Assembly (NCBI GenBank): GCA_023416455.1
Contig: JAEZHQ010000420.1
Location: 1-6,586, forward strand
DNA length: 6,586 nt
Source of the DNA: Pseudomonadota bacterium
GTDB lineage: Bacteria; Pseudomonadota; Alphaproteobacteria; Azospirillales; Azospirillaceae
Direction: 5' to 3'
Shown here one piece after another: positions 1-6,141 of this stretch (positions are counted from its first letter, which is position 1; each line of letters begins with the position of its first letter). The translations under genes and the position numbers were made by a program. The notes below the pieces were generated by a model that did not search any database, was not told where the DNA came from, and was given only the letters and a program-made list of their open reading frames with translations.

Positions 1-2
1 GC

Positions 3-1865
3 CTGCGCAACACCTGGTGGATCGTCGACTACAACCGCCAGAGCCTGGACGCGGTGATCCGCGAAGGGCTGTGGGAGCGGCTGGAGAACATCTTCCGCGC
101 CTTCGGCTGGGACGTGGTGATCCTGAAGTACGGTTCGCTGATGCGGGCGGCCTTCCAGGAGCCGGGGGGCGACCGGCTGCGGGAATGGATCGACGCCTGC
201 CCCAACCAGCTCTATTCGGCGCTGACCTACCAGGGCGGGGCGGCGTGGCGGCGCCGGCTGCTCGACGACCTCGGCGACCAGGGGCCGGTGACCCGCCTGA
301 TCGAGAGCCGCGACGACGCCGAACTGGCCCGGCTGATGGGCAACCTGGGCGGCCACGACCTGCCCTCGCTGCTCGACGCCTTCGCGCAGGCGCGGACCCA
401 CGACCGGCCGGTCTGCTTCATCGCCTACACGGTCAAGGGCGCCGGGCTGCCGCTGGCCGGGCACAAGGACAACCACGCCGGCCTGCTGACCCCGGCCCAG
501 ATGGACGGCTTCCGCGCCGCCCACAACGTCCGCCCCGGCCACGAGTGGGAGCCCTTCGAGGGCTGCGCCCTGCCGGCGGAGCGGCTGCGATCCTTCCTGG
601 AGCGGGTCCCCTTCGCGCAGAAGGGGCGGCGGCGCCATCACGCGCCGGCCGTGCCGGTGCCGGCCGCCCTGCCCGTTCCGGCCCAGAAGAGCCTGTCCAC
701 CCAGGCCGCCTTCGGCCTGATCCTGAACGAGCTGGGGCGCGAGCGCTCCGCGCTGACCGAGCGGATCGTCACCACCGCGCCGGACGTCACCGTCTCGACC
801 AACCTCGGCGCCTGGGTGAACCGGCGCGGCCTGTTCGCCAAGAGCGCCATGGCCGACCTGTTCAAGAAGGAGCGCATCCCCTCCACCTACAGCTGGGAGT
901 TCTCGCCCCAGGGCCAGCATCTGGAGCTGGGGATCGCCGAGTCCAACCTGTTCATCCTGCTGTCGGCGCTGGGCCTGTCGCATTCGCTGTTCGGCGAGCG
1001 GCTGCTGCCCATCGGCACCGTCTACGACCCCTTCATCATGCGCGGGGCCGACCAGATGAACTACGCCTGCTACCAGGACGCGCGCTTCCTGCTGGTGGCC
1101 ACCCCGTCGGGGGTGACCCTGGCGCCGGAAGGGGGCGCCCACCAGTCCATCGCCACCCCGCTGGTCGGCATGGCGCAGGACGGGCTCGCCTATTTCGAGC
1201 CGGCCTTCGCCGACGAGCTGGCGGTGGTCATGCGCTGGGCCTTCGACTACATGCAGCGCGACGGCGAGGGCGCCCCGGACGAACGCAACTGGCTGCGCGA
1301 CGAGACGGGCGGGTCGGTCTACCTGCGCCTGTCCTCGCGCGCCCTGGAGCAGCCGGCGCGCCGGATCGACGCGGCGCTGGAGCGCGACATCGTCGACGGC
1401 GCCTACTGGCTGCGGCGGCCGGGACCGAACGCCCAGGTGGTCGTCGCCTACAGCGGGGCGATGGCGCCCGAGGCGATCGAGGCGGTGGGAATGCTGGGCG
1501 AGGACCGGCGCGACGTCGGCCTGCTCGCCGTCACCTCGGCCGACCGCCTCCAGGCGGGCTGGAGCGCGGCGCAGCGGGCGCGCGAGCGCGGCCTCGGCCA
1601 CGCCTGCTCCCACGTCGAGCGGCTGCTGGCCGGCCTGCCGCCGCACTGCGCGCTGGTCACCGTGGTCGACGGGCACCCGGCGACGCTGGGCTGGCTGGGC
1701 GCGGTCGAGGGACACCGCACGCGGGCGCTGGGGGTCGAGCATTTCGGCCAGACCGGGACCATCGCCGACCTCCACCGCCATTTCGGCATCGACGCCCAGG
1801 GCATCGCCCGGGCCGCCGAGGCGCTGTCGCCGGGCCGCCCCGTCCGCCATCTGCGGGCGGTGTAG
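3..1865 (+). CDS. Homodimeric pyruvate dehydrogenase E1 / transketolase-like ThDP enzyme, 5'-truncated by window edge
   Basis: The frame is open from base 3 to the TAG at 1863-1865 (620 residues); the true start lies upstream, and the GTG at 54 is an internal valine. The first residues (LRNTWWIVDYNRQSLD) match the end of the ThDP/Mg-binding motif of AceE-type E1, with Asn11 and Gln13 at the metal-coordinating positions. The central pyrimidine-binding domain contains ELGIAESN, whose Glu313 corresponds to the glutamate that activates the ThDP aminopyrimidine ring. It is followed by a GGAHQSI segment in the place of AceE's histidine-bearing active-site loop. The C-terminal transketolase-like domain (about residues 475-620) carries VEHFGQTGTIADLHRHFGID, comparable to the end of AceE. 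These enzymes decarboxylate a 2-oxo acid in the cytoplasm. The substrate could be pyruvate, another 2-oxo acid or a sugar phosphate, and no E2 or E3 gene is visible, so I give no symbol. No frameshifts are seen. Confidence 0.85.
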   Translation: MRNTWWIVDYNRQSLDAVIREGLWERLENIFRAFGWDVVILKYGSLMRAAFQEPGGDRLREWIDACPNQLYSALTYQGGAAWRRRLLDDLGDQGPVTRLIESRDDAELARLMGNLGGHDLPSLLDAFAQARTHDRPVCFIAYTVKGAGLPLAGHKDNHAGLLTPAQMDGFRAAHNVRPGHEWEPFEGCALPAERLRSFLERVPFAQKGRRRHHAPAVPVPAALPVPAQKSLSTQAAFGLILNELGRERSALTERIVTTAPDVTVSTNLGAWVNRRGLFAKSAMADLFKKERIPSTYSWEFSPQGQHLELGIAESNLFILLSALGLSHSLFGERLLPIGTVYDPFIMRGADQMNYACYQDARFLLVATPSGVTLAPEGGAHQSIATPLVGMAQDGLAYFEPAFADELAVVMRWAFDYMQRDGEGAPDERNWLRDETGGSVYLRLSSRALEQPARRIDAALERDIVDGAYWLRRPGPNAQVVVAYSGAMAPEAIEAVGMLGEDRRDVGLLAVTSADRLQAGWSAAQRARERGLGHACSHVERLLAGLPPHCALVTVVDGHPATLGWLGAVEGHRTRALGVEHFGQTGTIADLHRHFGIDAQGIARAAEALSPGRPVRHLRAV

Positions 1866-1882
1866 CGGGGGGTGGACGGCCG

Positions 1883-1910
1883 CCTACCGCTGCAGTGGGG
1901 ATTTACCGGT
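1883..1910. other. Probable outer end of the IS701-like remnant
   Basis: The minus-strand transposase C-terminus runs out just before a segment (CTACCGCTGCAGTGGGGATT, plus strand) that sits where an insertion-sequence end should be, about 20 bp past the E1 gene stop. No matching partner end is present because the other side of the element is lost, so the exact boundary is a guess. Confidence 0.3.
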
Positions 1911-2300
1911 TTGGGTATTGCCAATGGCACTGGCGAGCTCGTTGCTGATGCCGCCTTCGCCAGACGGACCACGCGATAATGGCGGTGGGGTGGTCTGGTT
2001 GCGGCAGACCGATCGAGAAGGCCAGGAGGCGGCGGATTTCCGGCACGGTGAGGGGGAGCAACTCGGCCGCCAGATCGACGCTGTCCTGTCCCACCGATGG
2101 CCGCCGTCACCCAGGCGCAGGGCACCCCCCGCCACGGCGCGCTCCAGCATCGCCCGACCCTGCTTCGGCTTGGTGGCGAAGGCCACCTCCTCCGGCACCC
2201 CGGCCAGACGCCGGCGCTCGGCATTCGCTGCCGACTCCTCCGGCAGGTGCAGCGCGCAATCGATCAACGCCCGACCACGGCGGCTTGCATAGAGCGGATC
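1884..2300 (-). pseudogene. IS701-like transposase, 3' remnant with frameshifts
   Basis: Read on the minus strand, the frame entering near 2300 gives YASRRGRALIDCALHLPEE, then AERRRLAGVPEEVAFATKPK and AMLERAVAGG, the conserved mid-part of IS701-type DDE transposases. The frame then breaks near 2110-2140: a neighbouring frame gives GVPCAWVTA, the segment that normally leads into a catalytic aspartate. A third frame (2094 to 1903) gives LLPLTVPEIRRLLAF and AWSVWRRRHQQRARQCHW, the typical C-terminus. At least two frameshifts and an internal deletion separate these pieces. The expected tryptophan after LPEE is replaced, and the N-terminal half of the protein is missing. The homology starts abruptly at the tyrosine near 2293, so the element is truncated there. 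No functional product is expected. Assignment to IS701 rather than a nearby IS4-like group rests on motif memory. Confidence 0.75.
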
Positions 2301-2338
2301 GCGTAAAATCGGAATCGATTTGAAGCGTGAATCCGCTC
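2292..2338. repeat. Nested inverted repeat (stem-loop)
   Basis: The outer arms GAGCGGAT (2292-2299) and ATCCGCTC (2331-2338) are perfect 8-bp complements. CGC (2300-2302) can pair with GCG (2325-2327) past a TGA bulge. Inner arms AAATCG (2306-2311) and CGATTT (2316-2321) close a GAAT tetraloop. About 17 base pairs can form in total. No T-run follows on either strand, so it is not a canonical terminator. It lies exactly where the IS701-like homology stops, so it may be an element end or the relic of an insertion target. Confidence 0.55.
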
Positions 2339-2434
2339 GCAATACAAAAGCCTAGAGTGTGGATCGGCGTCGAAGGCAGGACCACGGCCAAGCGATGGCT
2401 ACAGAATTGATTCTATTTGTGATTCTGCTTCACA

Positions 2435-2470
2435 GGGTGGTCTTCTGTCGGCGCCGACAGAAGGCCACCC
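2435..2470. repeat. 36-bp near-perfect palindrome
   Basis: The left half (2435-2452, GGGTGGTCTTCTGTCGGC) and right half (2453-2470, GCCGACAGAAGGCCACCC) are reverse complements at 17 of 18 positions. The exception is T2441 against G2464, which could still pair as G-U in RNA. There is no spacer at the centre, so a hairpin would use a few central bases as its loop. On the plus strand, TTCTTTT follows about 13 bases later, too far for a standard intrinsic terminator. Possible roles are a binding site for a dimeric protein, two abutted IS ends, or a bidirectional terminator. Confidence 0.65.
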
Positions 2471-2662
2471 CGACAACCAAATTCTTTTGTGAGATCAACA
2501 GGTTGAGGCCCGCCATGACCTGGTCTTGCATTGGACGCCGGTCCACAGTCACTGTGCGCTTCGGCCGGGGAATGTGATGGCGACGAGCGGCATTGGCCTT
2601 GTGCGGCATGGCAAGCGACCGAAACGGGGACGGGGTCTCGACCTACGACACCGAACCCATCC

Positions 2663-2803
2663 ATGCAACACGACGACACGAACGCCAGTCTGGGTGCCGC
2701 GCCGGCGGGCGCGGCACCGGCTCCGCCGTCCGCGCCGTTTGAACCCTCGAGCGGGGCCGATTTTGGAGCCTCGCCCGGCGCCGACGAGAGCAAAACGGCG
2801 TGA
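2663..2803 (+). CDS. Possible 46-residue Ala/Gly/Pro-rich peptide (doubtful)
   Basis: An ATG at 2663 opens a frame ending at the TGA of 2801-2803. It begins MQHDDTNASLG and continues with an Ala/Pro/Gly-rich, acidic low-complexity tail. No convincing ribosome-binding site precedes it, although the longer frame is open back to 2531. Part of it is encoded by the 2693-2718 inverted repeat, which explains the repeated GAAPAGAAP pattern. I recognise no family. It could be a chance frame in GC-rich DNA or a fragment of a lost gene. Confidence 0.15.
   Translation: MQHDDTNASLGAAPAGAAPAPPSAPFEPSSGADFGASPGADESKTA
2693..2718. repeat. Perfect 11-bp inverted repeat, GGCG loop
   Basis: GGTGCCGCGCC (2693-2703) and GGCGCGGCACC (2708-2718) are exact reverse complements around a four-base GGCG. 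The hairpin would be very stable. No U-run follows in either direction, so intrinsic termination is not supported, but it could act as a 3'-end block for the hipBA transcript, which approaches from the right. Confidence 0.5.
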
Positions 2804-2874
2804 CTCAACCAAATCGGTCTCCAGGAAACCCGGCGCGGTTCACGTCCACTGCGGCCGCATTCCGCCGAGGCCGA

Positions 2875-4203
2875 TCACGCCTCCGAGGACGGCGTCTTTG
2901 ATGATTTTCTGGCACTCTTGGCACCTCGCGGCCTTGGCTTTGGGTCGTGGCGGCCTGGGTTGATGGTCGCGTCCACCTGATCCAGCATGCTTCGCGATAC
3001 GCCGCTGGCTTCCGCGAACTCCGGCCAGCGTGCGACCGCCGCCAGCGTCCTGTCGATGCAGGCCCGCACCACCGCGTCCCTGACGTCGGCCGCGGCGGCG
3101 ACGCTCCTGATCTCGTCGATGCCGGGGTCGCGGACATCGCTTCCGACGAGCAGCGCGTGGTAGCCGCCGGGACCGGCCGAGAACGTCACGTCGTATGCTG
3201 GCGCGACCGACCAGGTCCCGTCCTCGGCCATCACGAACGAGTGGTTCTTTGTGTGATCGTCGCGGTTGTGCGCCAGCACGTTGAAGACCATCCTCGCGAA
3301 CATCCGGTCCACCTCGGCTTCCCGCCGTGTAAGGAGCCGGGTCGCCTTCAGGAGTTCGACGTAGCCGATGCTGGGCATCCTGTGGTCGGCGTGCAGCAGT
3401 CCGCACGCCGTGAGCATGTGGACACGCCGGTTTCCCTCGCGGTCGAAGCGCCTGATCCCGAAGTGGCCCGGCCCTCGCTTCGACGGGAACAACGCCGTCT
3501 CCGGCATATCGACACCCGCCTCCTGCGACATGAGGGCATAGGCGTGCTCGATAGCGCCGATGTCGACCGGATCCTCCCGGGCGCGGAATTTTACGATCCA
3601 GTGCTCGAATCCCGGCGCGAGGTCGTCGACTCCATGAACGAGCCTGCGACCGTCGGCCGAGAGGCCCACGAGGGCCTTGGGACGGGCGCCCGACGAAGAA
3701 CCGCCGAGGGCGAGCAGATGGTCGATGACGACGTCGGCATCGTCCTCCAGCACGAGTCGGGCGCTTTCCGCCAGTTCGTCGAGGTCGATGTGCGGCTTGC
3801 GTGCGCGTGCGCGCTGCGGATGCTCAGGCCGGTAGCGGAGCGCCCCCATGCCGCGCGACCCGACCATCGCCAGCCGGTCGAGCGGGGTGAGCGATCCGGG
3901 AAGGATGCCGCCCTCCCTGAGCTTGCGGTCCAGTAGCAGGCGTCCCCACCCGTCAGGCAGGCTGTCGTTGAAGACTCCGTGCAGGCCGTCGAACAGGCCC
4001 CGCGGCCCCTCGTACAGGTCGGTTCCCGGACGCATCCGGAACGGAGATAGTTCAAGCCCCAAGGCTCGGAACGCGGGATCGTACGCGAAGTAGAGGACAC
4101 GGTCCCGGCGGACGATGTCGCCCACATGCCGCAAGGCTCCTTCGGTCTCCATCTCGACGTGGATGGTTTCCACCGGCTCGACGTTCCGCAACCTCGTGCT
4201 CAT
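2875..4203 (-). CDS. hipA: HipA-family serine/threonine kinase toxin
   Basis: The product has 442 residues, close to the usual HipA length of about 440. The N-terminal subdomain (about 1-130) holds the conserved FNDSLPDGWGRLLLDRKL segment. The Gly-rich loop GGSSSGARPKALV (167-179) matches the HipA loop; Ser169 aligns with the autophosphorylated Ser150 of E. coli HipA. Lys205 in HWIVKF fits the ATP-binding lysine. HNRDDHTKN (312-320) is the catalytic loop, with Asp315 as the probable catalytic base. APAYDVT (334-340) supplies the Mg-binding Asp338. E. coli HipA phosphorylates glutamyl-tRNA synthetase and triggers growth arrest; other family members have other targets, so the target here is unknown. 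The ATG overlaps the hipB stop by four bases (ATGA), giving translational coupling. The C-terminal tail after about 415 is Lys/Arg/Pro-rich and probably disordered. All key residues are present and no frameshift is seen, so it looks functional. Confidence 0.93.
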   Translation of the reverse strand: MSTRLRNVEPVETIHVEMETEGALRHVGDIVRRDRVLYFAYDPAFRALGLELSPFRMRPGTDLYEGPRGLFDGLHGVFNDSLPDGWGRLLLDRKLREGGILPGSLTPLDRLAMVGSRGMGALRYRPEHPQRARARKPHIDLDELAESARLVLEDDADVVIDHLLALGGSSSGARPKALVGLSADGRRLVHGVDDLAPGFEHWIVKFRAREDPVDIGAIEHAYALMSQEAGVDMPETALFPSKRGPGHFGIRRFDREGNRRVHMLTACGLLHADHRMPSIGYVELLKATRLLTRREAEVDRMFARMVFNVLAHNRDDHTKNHSFVMAEDGTWSVAPAYDVTFSAGPGGYHALLVGSDVRDPGIDEIRSVAAAADVRDAVVRACIDRTLAAVARWPEFAEASGVSRSMLDQVDATINPGRHDPKPRPRGAKSARKSSKTPSSEA

Positions 4204-4514
4204 TTCTTCCGTCCTCTCTTGCGTTTGGTCGGAGCGGCAGCGAGCACCTCGGCCATCGTGGTGTAGGGCTTGGGTGCAAACAGCCCGTCGAAACCGTCCT
4301 CGGCTTTGAGCGCGACGGCGAGGCGCGCCAGCGCCTCCAGCGAGATCGCCCCGGTGCTTTCGAACCGCTTCAAACTGCCAAGGCTCACGCCGGACCGGGT
4401 CGCCAGCCCCTCCTGACTCAGGTCGGCGGCCAGCCTTGCCTCGCGCGCCCGCTTGGCAATGGCGCGGCAGAGATCGTCGGGGGAAGCGAATTCAAAGTCG
4501 AAAATGTTAGCCAT
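4200..4514 (-). CDS. hipB: HipB-like antitoxin, Xre/Cro-type HTH repressor
   Basis: From ATG 4514 the product has 104 residues. A TTG at 4520 would add two residues, but the ATG is preferred because AAAGG lies about six bases upstream as a ribosome-binding site. An Xre-type helix-turn-helix spans about residues 15-70, with LSQEGLATRSGVSLGSLKRFE (33-53) as its core. The C-terminal tail ends in TKRKRGRKK, strongly basic, which could help DNA contact. In this family the antitoxin dimer binds operators in its own promoter, binds HipA and blocks kinase activity, and toxin binding strengthens repression. It is the first gene of the operon and overlaps hipA by four bases. It lacks an obvious C-terminal tryptophan of the kind seen in E. 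coli HipB. Confidence 0.9.
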   Translation of the reverse strand: MANIFDFEFASPDDLCRAIAKRAREARLAADLSQEGLATRSGVSLGSLKRFESTGAISLEALARLAVALKAEDGFDGLFAPKPYTTMAEVLAAAPTKRKRGRKK

Positions 4515-4515
4515 T

Positions 4516-4528
4516 ACCAACCTTTTGT
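4516..4528 (-). promoter_or_regulatory. hipB ribosome-binding site
   Basis: The minus strand reads AAAAGGTTGGTA immediately before the ATG at 4514, placing AAAGG about six bases upstream. This decides the ATG as start over the TTG at 4520, which lies inside the spacer. Confidence 0.6.
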
Positions 4529-4531
4529 GCC

Positions 4532-4569
4532 GGTAATAGATAATATATTGACTGCTATAGGGCCGTCAA
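4532..4569 (-). promoter_or_regulatory. hipBA promoter (sigma70-type)
   Basis: On the minus strand TTGACG (4569-4564) and TATTAT (4545-4540) form -35 and -10 boxes spaced 18 bp. An alternative -10, TATATT (4547-4542), gives 16 bp. Transcription would start near 4532, leaving a leader of about 18 bases that carries the AAAGG ribosome-binding site. The -10 region is AT-rich, in strong contrast to its surroundings. AATAG (4535-4539) and CTATA (4555-4559) form an imperfect inverted pair flanking the -10 that might serve as a HipB operator, but this is weak. The -35 box lies at the probable left end of the neighbouring IS6 element. Confidence 0.65.
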
Positions 4570-4620
4570 CGTGTCGGCTGATCAGTTGCCGAGGTGAGCG
4601 ATGGCGGGGTATGGGTCGGC
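4560..4620 (+). other. Probable left end and leader of the IS6 element
   Basis: IS6-family elements usually have their terminal repeat some 50-80 bp before the transposase start. Composition changes from AT-rich to GC-rich at about 4560, and GGCCGTCAACGTGTCGGCTG begins there. I could not find a convincing inverted partner after 5328, so the end is placed by distance and composition only. Confidence 0.4.
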
Positions 4621-5328
4621 ATGACGACGCGCCCCGATCCCCGCTACGCTGGCTACCGCTATCCCGCCGAGATCATCGCGACGGCGGTTTGGCTGCACCT
4701 CCGTTTTCCGCTCAGCTTGCGGATGGTCGAGGAGCGGCCCGCGGCATCACGGTGAGCCACGAGACGGTGCGCCAGTGGGCCCGGAAGTTCGGCCCCGAGA
4801 TCGCCACCCGGTTGCGCCGCCGGGCGCCACGGGGGGCGACAAGTGGCACCTCGACGAGGTCGTCCTGACCATCGGCGGCCGCAAACATCACCTCTGGCGG
4901 GCGGTCGATCAGGACGGCTTCGTTCTCGACGCCCTGGTCCAGAGCCGGCGCGACACCAAGACAGCCAAGCGCTGCGCTCGCGCAAGCTGCTGAAAAAGCA
5001 AGGCCGGGCACCGCGCGTGCTGATCACCGACACGCTGAAATCCTACGCCGCCGCCAAGCGAGAGCTGGGGATGGGCGGGGAGCACCGCCAGCACAAGGGG
5101 GTGAACAACCGGGCCGAGAACTCCCACCAACCCACCCGACGGCGCGAACGGCAGAGGAAGCGCTTCAAAGACCCCGCCCAGGTCCAGCGCTTCCTGGCCA
5201 TTCACGACCCGATTGCCAACCTCTTCCATCTCCGCCGCGACCACCGTTCCGCCTCCGACTACCGCGCCGCCCGCGCCCCGGCCTTCTCTGCCTGGGCCGA
5301 GGTCGCTGGCGCGCCGCTGGCCGCCTGA
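4621..5328 (+). pseudogene. IS6-family transposase, frameshifted
   Basis: The pieces together give a nearly full-length IS6-family transposase. MTTRPDPRYAGYRYPAEII to LSLRMVEE is in the first frame from ATG 4621. GITVSHETVRQWARKFGPEI (HTH) is in a second frame. GDKWHLDEVVLTIGGRKH to RRDTKTAKR is in a third. RKLLKKQGRAPRVLITD through NNRAENSHQPTRRRER to the TGA at 5326-5328 is back in the first frame. The catalytic DDE residues survive: Asp in HLDEV, Asp in LITDTLKSY and Glu in RAENSHQ. Breaks lie near 4730-4745 (about 10 bases missing from the usual MVEE-AARGI link), at the six-G run 4831-4836, and near 4968-4985. IS6 elements move by a copy-in, cointegrate-forming route. This copy cannot make an intact enzyme unless the breaks are sequencing errors. 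Confidence 0.88.
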
Positions 5329-5334
5329 TCCCCC

Positions 5335-5646
5335 GGTTTCTTGGAGGAGTCCGGTGCCTCCTCCGGATCAGTGTGTAGCTCCCGCGGATTCACGTGATGG
5401 AAGGCCGCCCACGGCTGTAGGGTTTCCTCCGTCAACTCGTCGACGTCGCCGCCTCTGGCTGCCACCAGCGTCGGCAGTTCGCGTCGTGTGAGCGTGTCAA
5501 CCTGACGCCGGACTGCCTCGGCCTGGATCGAGTCGGCGGCGTTGATGAGCGTGTCGCGCGTATTGGAGCTTTGCCTGTTTGTCGGCGTCCCGTACCTCTT
5601 GGGCTTTCTTGTGAAGAAGGCCCACCACGCTTGCGCTGTGCGCGTA
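5335..5646 (-). pseudogene. Unrecognised protein fragment, one frameshift
   Basis: On the minus strand one frame gives SVVGLLHKKAQEVRDADKQA then KLQYAR. After an apparent one-base deletion near 5552-5560 the adjacent frame continues DTLINAADSIQAEAVRRQVD, TLTRRELPTLVAARGGDVDE, LTEETLQPWAAFHHVNPREL and HTDPEEAPDSSKKPGD. The joined sequence has balanced charge and amphipathic helical periodicity, unlike shadow frames in GC-rich DNA, which are Arg/Pro-rich. No ATG occurs in it. Its 5' end is cut at the IS5 end near 5648 and its 3' frame runs into the antisense of the IS6 transposase, closing at 5259. It therefore looks like an internal or C-terminal piece of a gene caught between two elements. 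I do not recognise the family. Confidence 0.45.
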
Positions 5647-5647
5647 A

Positions 5648-5662
5648 GAGCCCGTTTGATTA
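5648..5662. repeat. Probable IS5-family terminal inverted repeat (one end)
   Basis: GAGCCCGTTTGATTA begins at 5648, a few bases beyond the transposase stop. IS5-family ends commonly begin GAGCC followed by a GTTT-like tract. The stop codon overlapping the terminal repeat is typical of the compact 3' ends in this family. No partner end remains on the right, consistent with truncation. Confidence 0.5.
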
Positions 5663-6094
5663 TGCGTTATGATCGATTTCTCGGCTGTATGCTCTAAGAA
5701 CGCGGCTGAAGGCTGCGATGTGAACAGCATCTTCGGCGGCTGCCGCATCCTGCTCCAGGTTTCTGGTCTGGCGGCGGTAGCGGTTGGTCCGGGTACCGAA
5801 GGTCGCCTCGATGCGCCAGTGGATGGGCAGCGGGGTGAAGCCGGTGCTTTGCAGGGGCTTGCTGGAAACCTGCACGTCGGCGCCATGCCCTCTGTGCCAA
5901 TGACGGTGGGCGGCGTCGTCCATCCGCTGACCAACGTGGATGCCGTCCACCTTGATGCGGTCGAGGTTCCAGCCGTCCTGGGCCGCGCGATCCAGCAGGA
6001 TCCCGGCGGCTTTGGTGTCGTGAACGTTGGCAGCGGCAACCACCGCCGCCGGGATGGCCGCGTCCTCCGCCACCTCGCGCCCCATGAATCCGCC
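5660..6094 (-). pseudogene. IS5-family transposase, C-terminal remnant
   Basis: The minus-strand frame contains AAANVHDTKAAGILLDRAAQ, then DGWNLDRIKVDGIHVGQRMD, then GFTPLPIHWRIEATFGTRTN and NRYRRQTRNLEQDAAAAEDA, ending AFSRVLRAYSREIDHNA with TAA at 5662-5660. These are the second and third blocks of the IS5-type DDE domain: Asp in KVDGI and Glu in WRIEATFG. The first block (DSQS-type motif with the first catalytic Asp) and the N-terminal helix-turn-helix region are missing or unrecognisable, so the element is truncated near 6090. The frame stays open further right to 6307, but that part does not resemble IS5 and belongs to the broken reductase region. No active enzyme is expected. Confidence 0.8.
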
Positions 6095-6141
6095 GTAGCG
6101 GCCGGGCCGGCGCAACGCCGCCCCGCAGGACCGGACCTGGA

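Larger units (their letters stand above)
2339..2874. other. Gene-poor stretch between IS701 remnant and hipA
   Basis: No open frame here looks like a real gene. Frames on both strands are short, rich in Arg, Pro and Ala, and mutually overlapping. The left half (about 2290-2500) is clearly less GC-rich than its surroundings. It contains a direct repeat TGATTCT at 2408-2414 and 2420-2426 (12-bp period), the first copy overlapping a small AGAAT-TG-ATTCT inverted repeat. Two stronger inverted repeats at 2435-2470 and 2693-2718 are listed separately. The segment is probably transposition debris plus the 3' flank of hipA. I see no recognisable terminator behind hipA. Confidence 0.6.

Noticed and set aside
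17..1948. A 643-residue open frame on the plus strand, longer than the E1-like frame it overlaps
   Set aside because: Its translation is dominated by Arg, Gly, Ala and Pro with no family motifs, whereas the other frame has clear AceE-type motifs throughout. It is a shadow of GC-rich coding DNA.
1448..2224. A 258-residue minus-strand frame crossing the end of the E1 gene
   Set aside because: Only the short GVPCAWVTA piece is meaningful, as part of the broken IS701-like transposase. The rest is antisense to the E1 gene.
2435..2470. Calling the palindrome an intrinsic terminator
   Set aside because: No U-run follows the stem directly on either strand; the nearest T-rich tract begins about a dozen bases later.
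2947..3936. A 329-residue plus-strand frame antisense to hipA
   Set aside because: It mirrors the hipA codons exactly, has no recognisable motif, and the hipA frame carries all kinase residues.
5343..5364. GGAGGAG / CTCCTCC inverted repeat after the IS6 stop, considered as the IS6 right end or a terminator
   Set aside because: It does not match the presumed left end at 4561 and has no T-run. It also falls in the coding sequence of the minus-strand orphan fragment, where it encodes an ordinary acidic stretch.
5389..5406. Partial resemblance of CACGTGATGGAAGGCC to the reverse complement of the presumed IS6 left end
   Set aside because: The match is broken and too far beyond the transposase stop; chance similarity in GC-rich DNA is likely.
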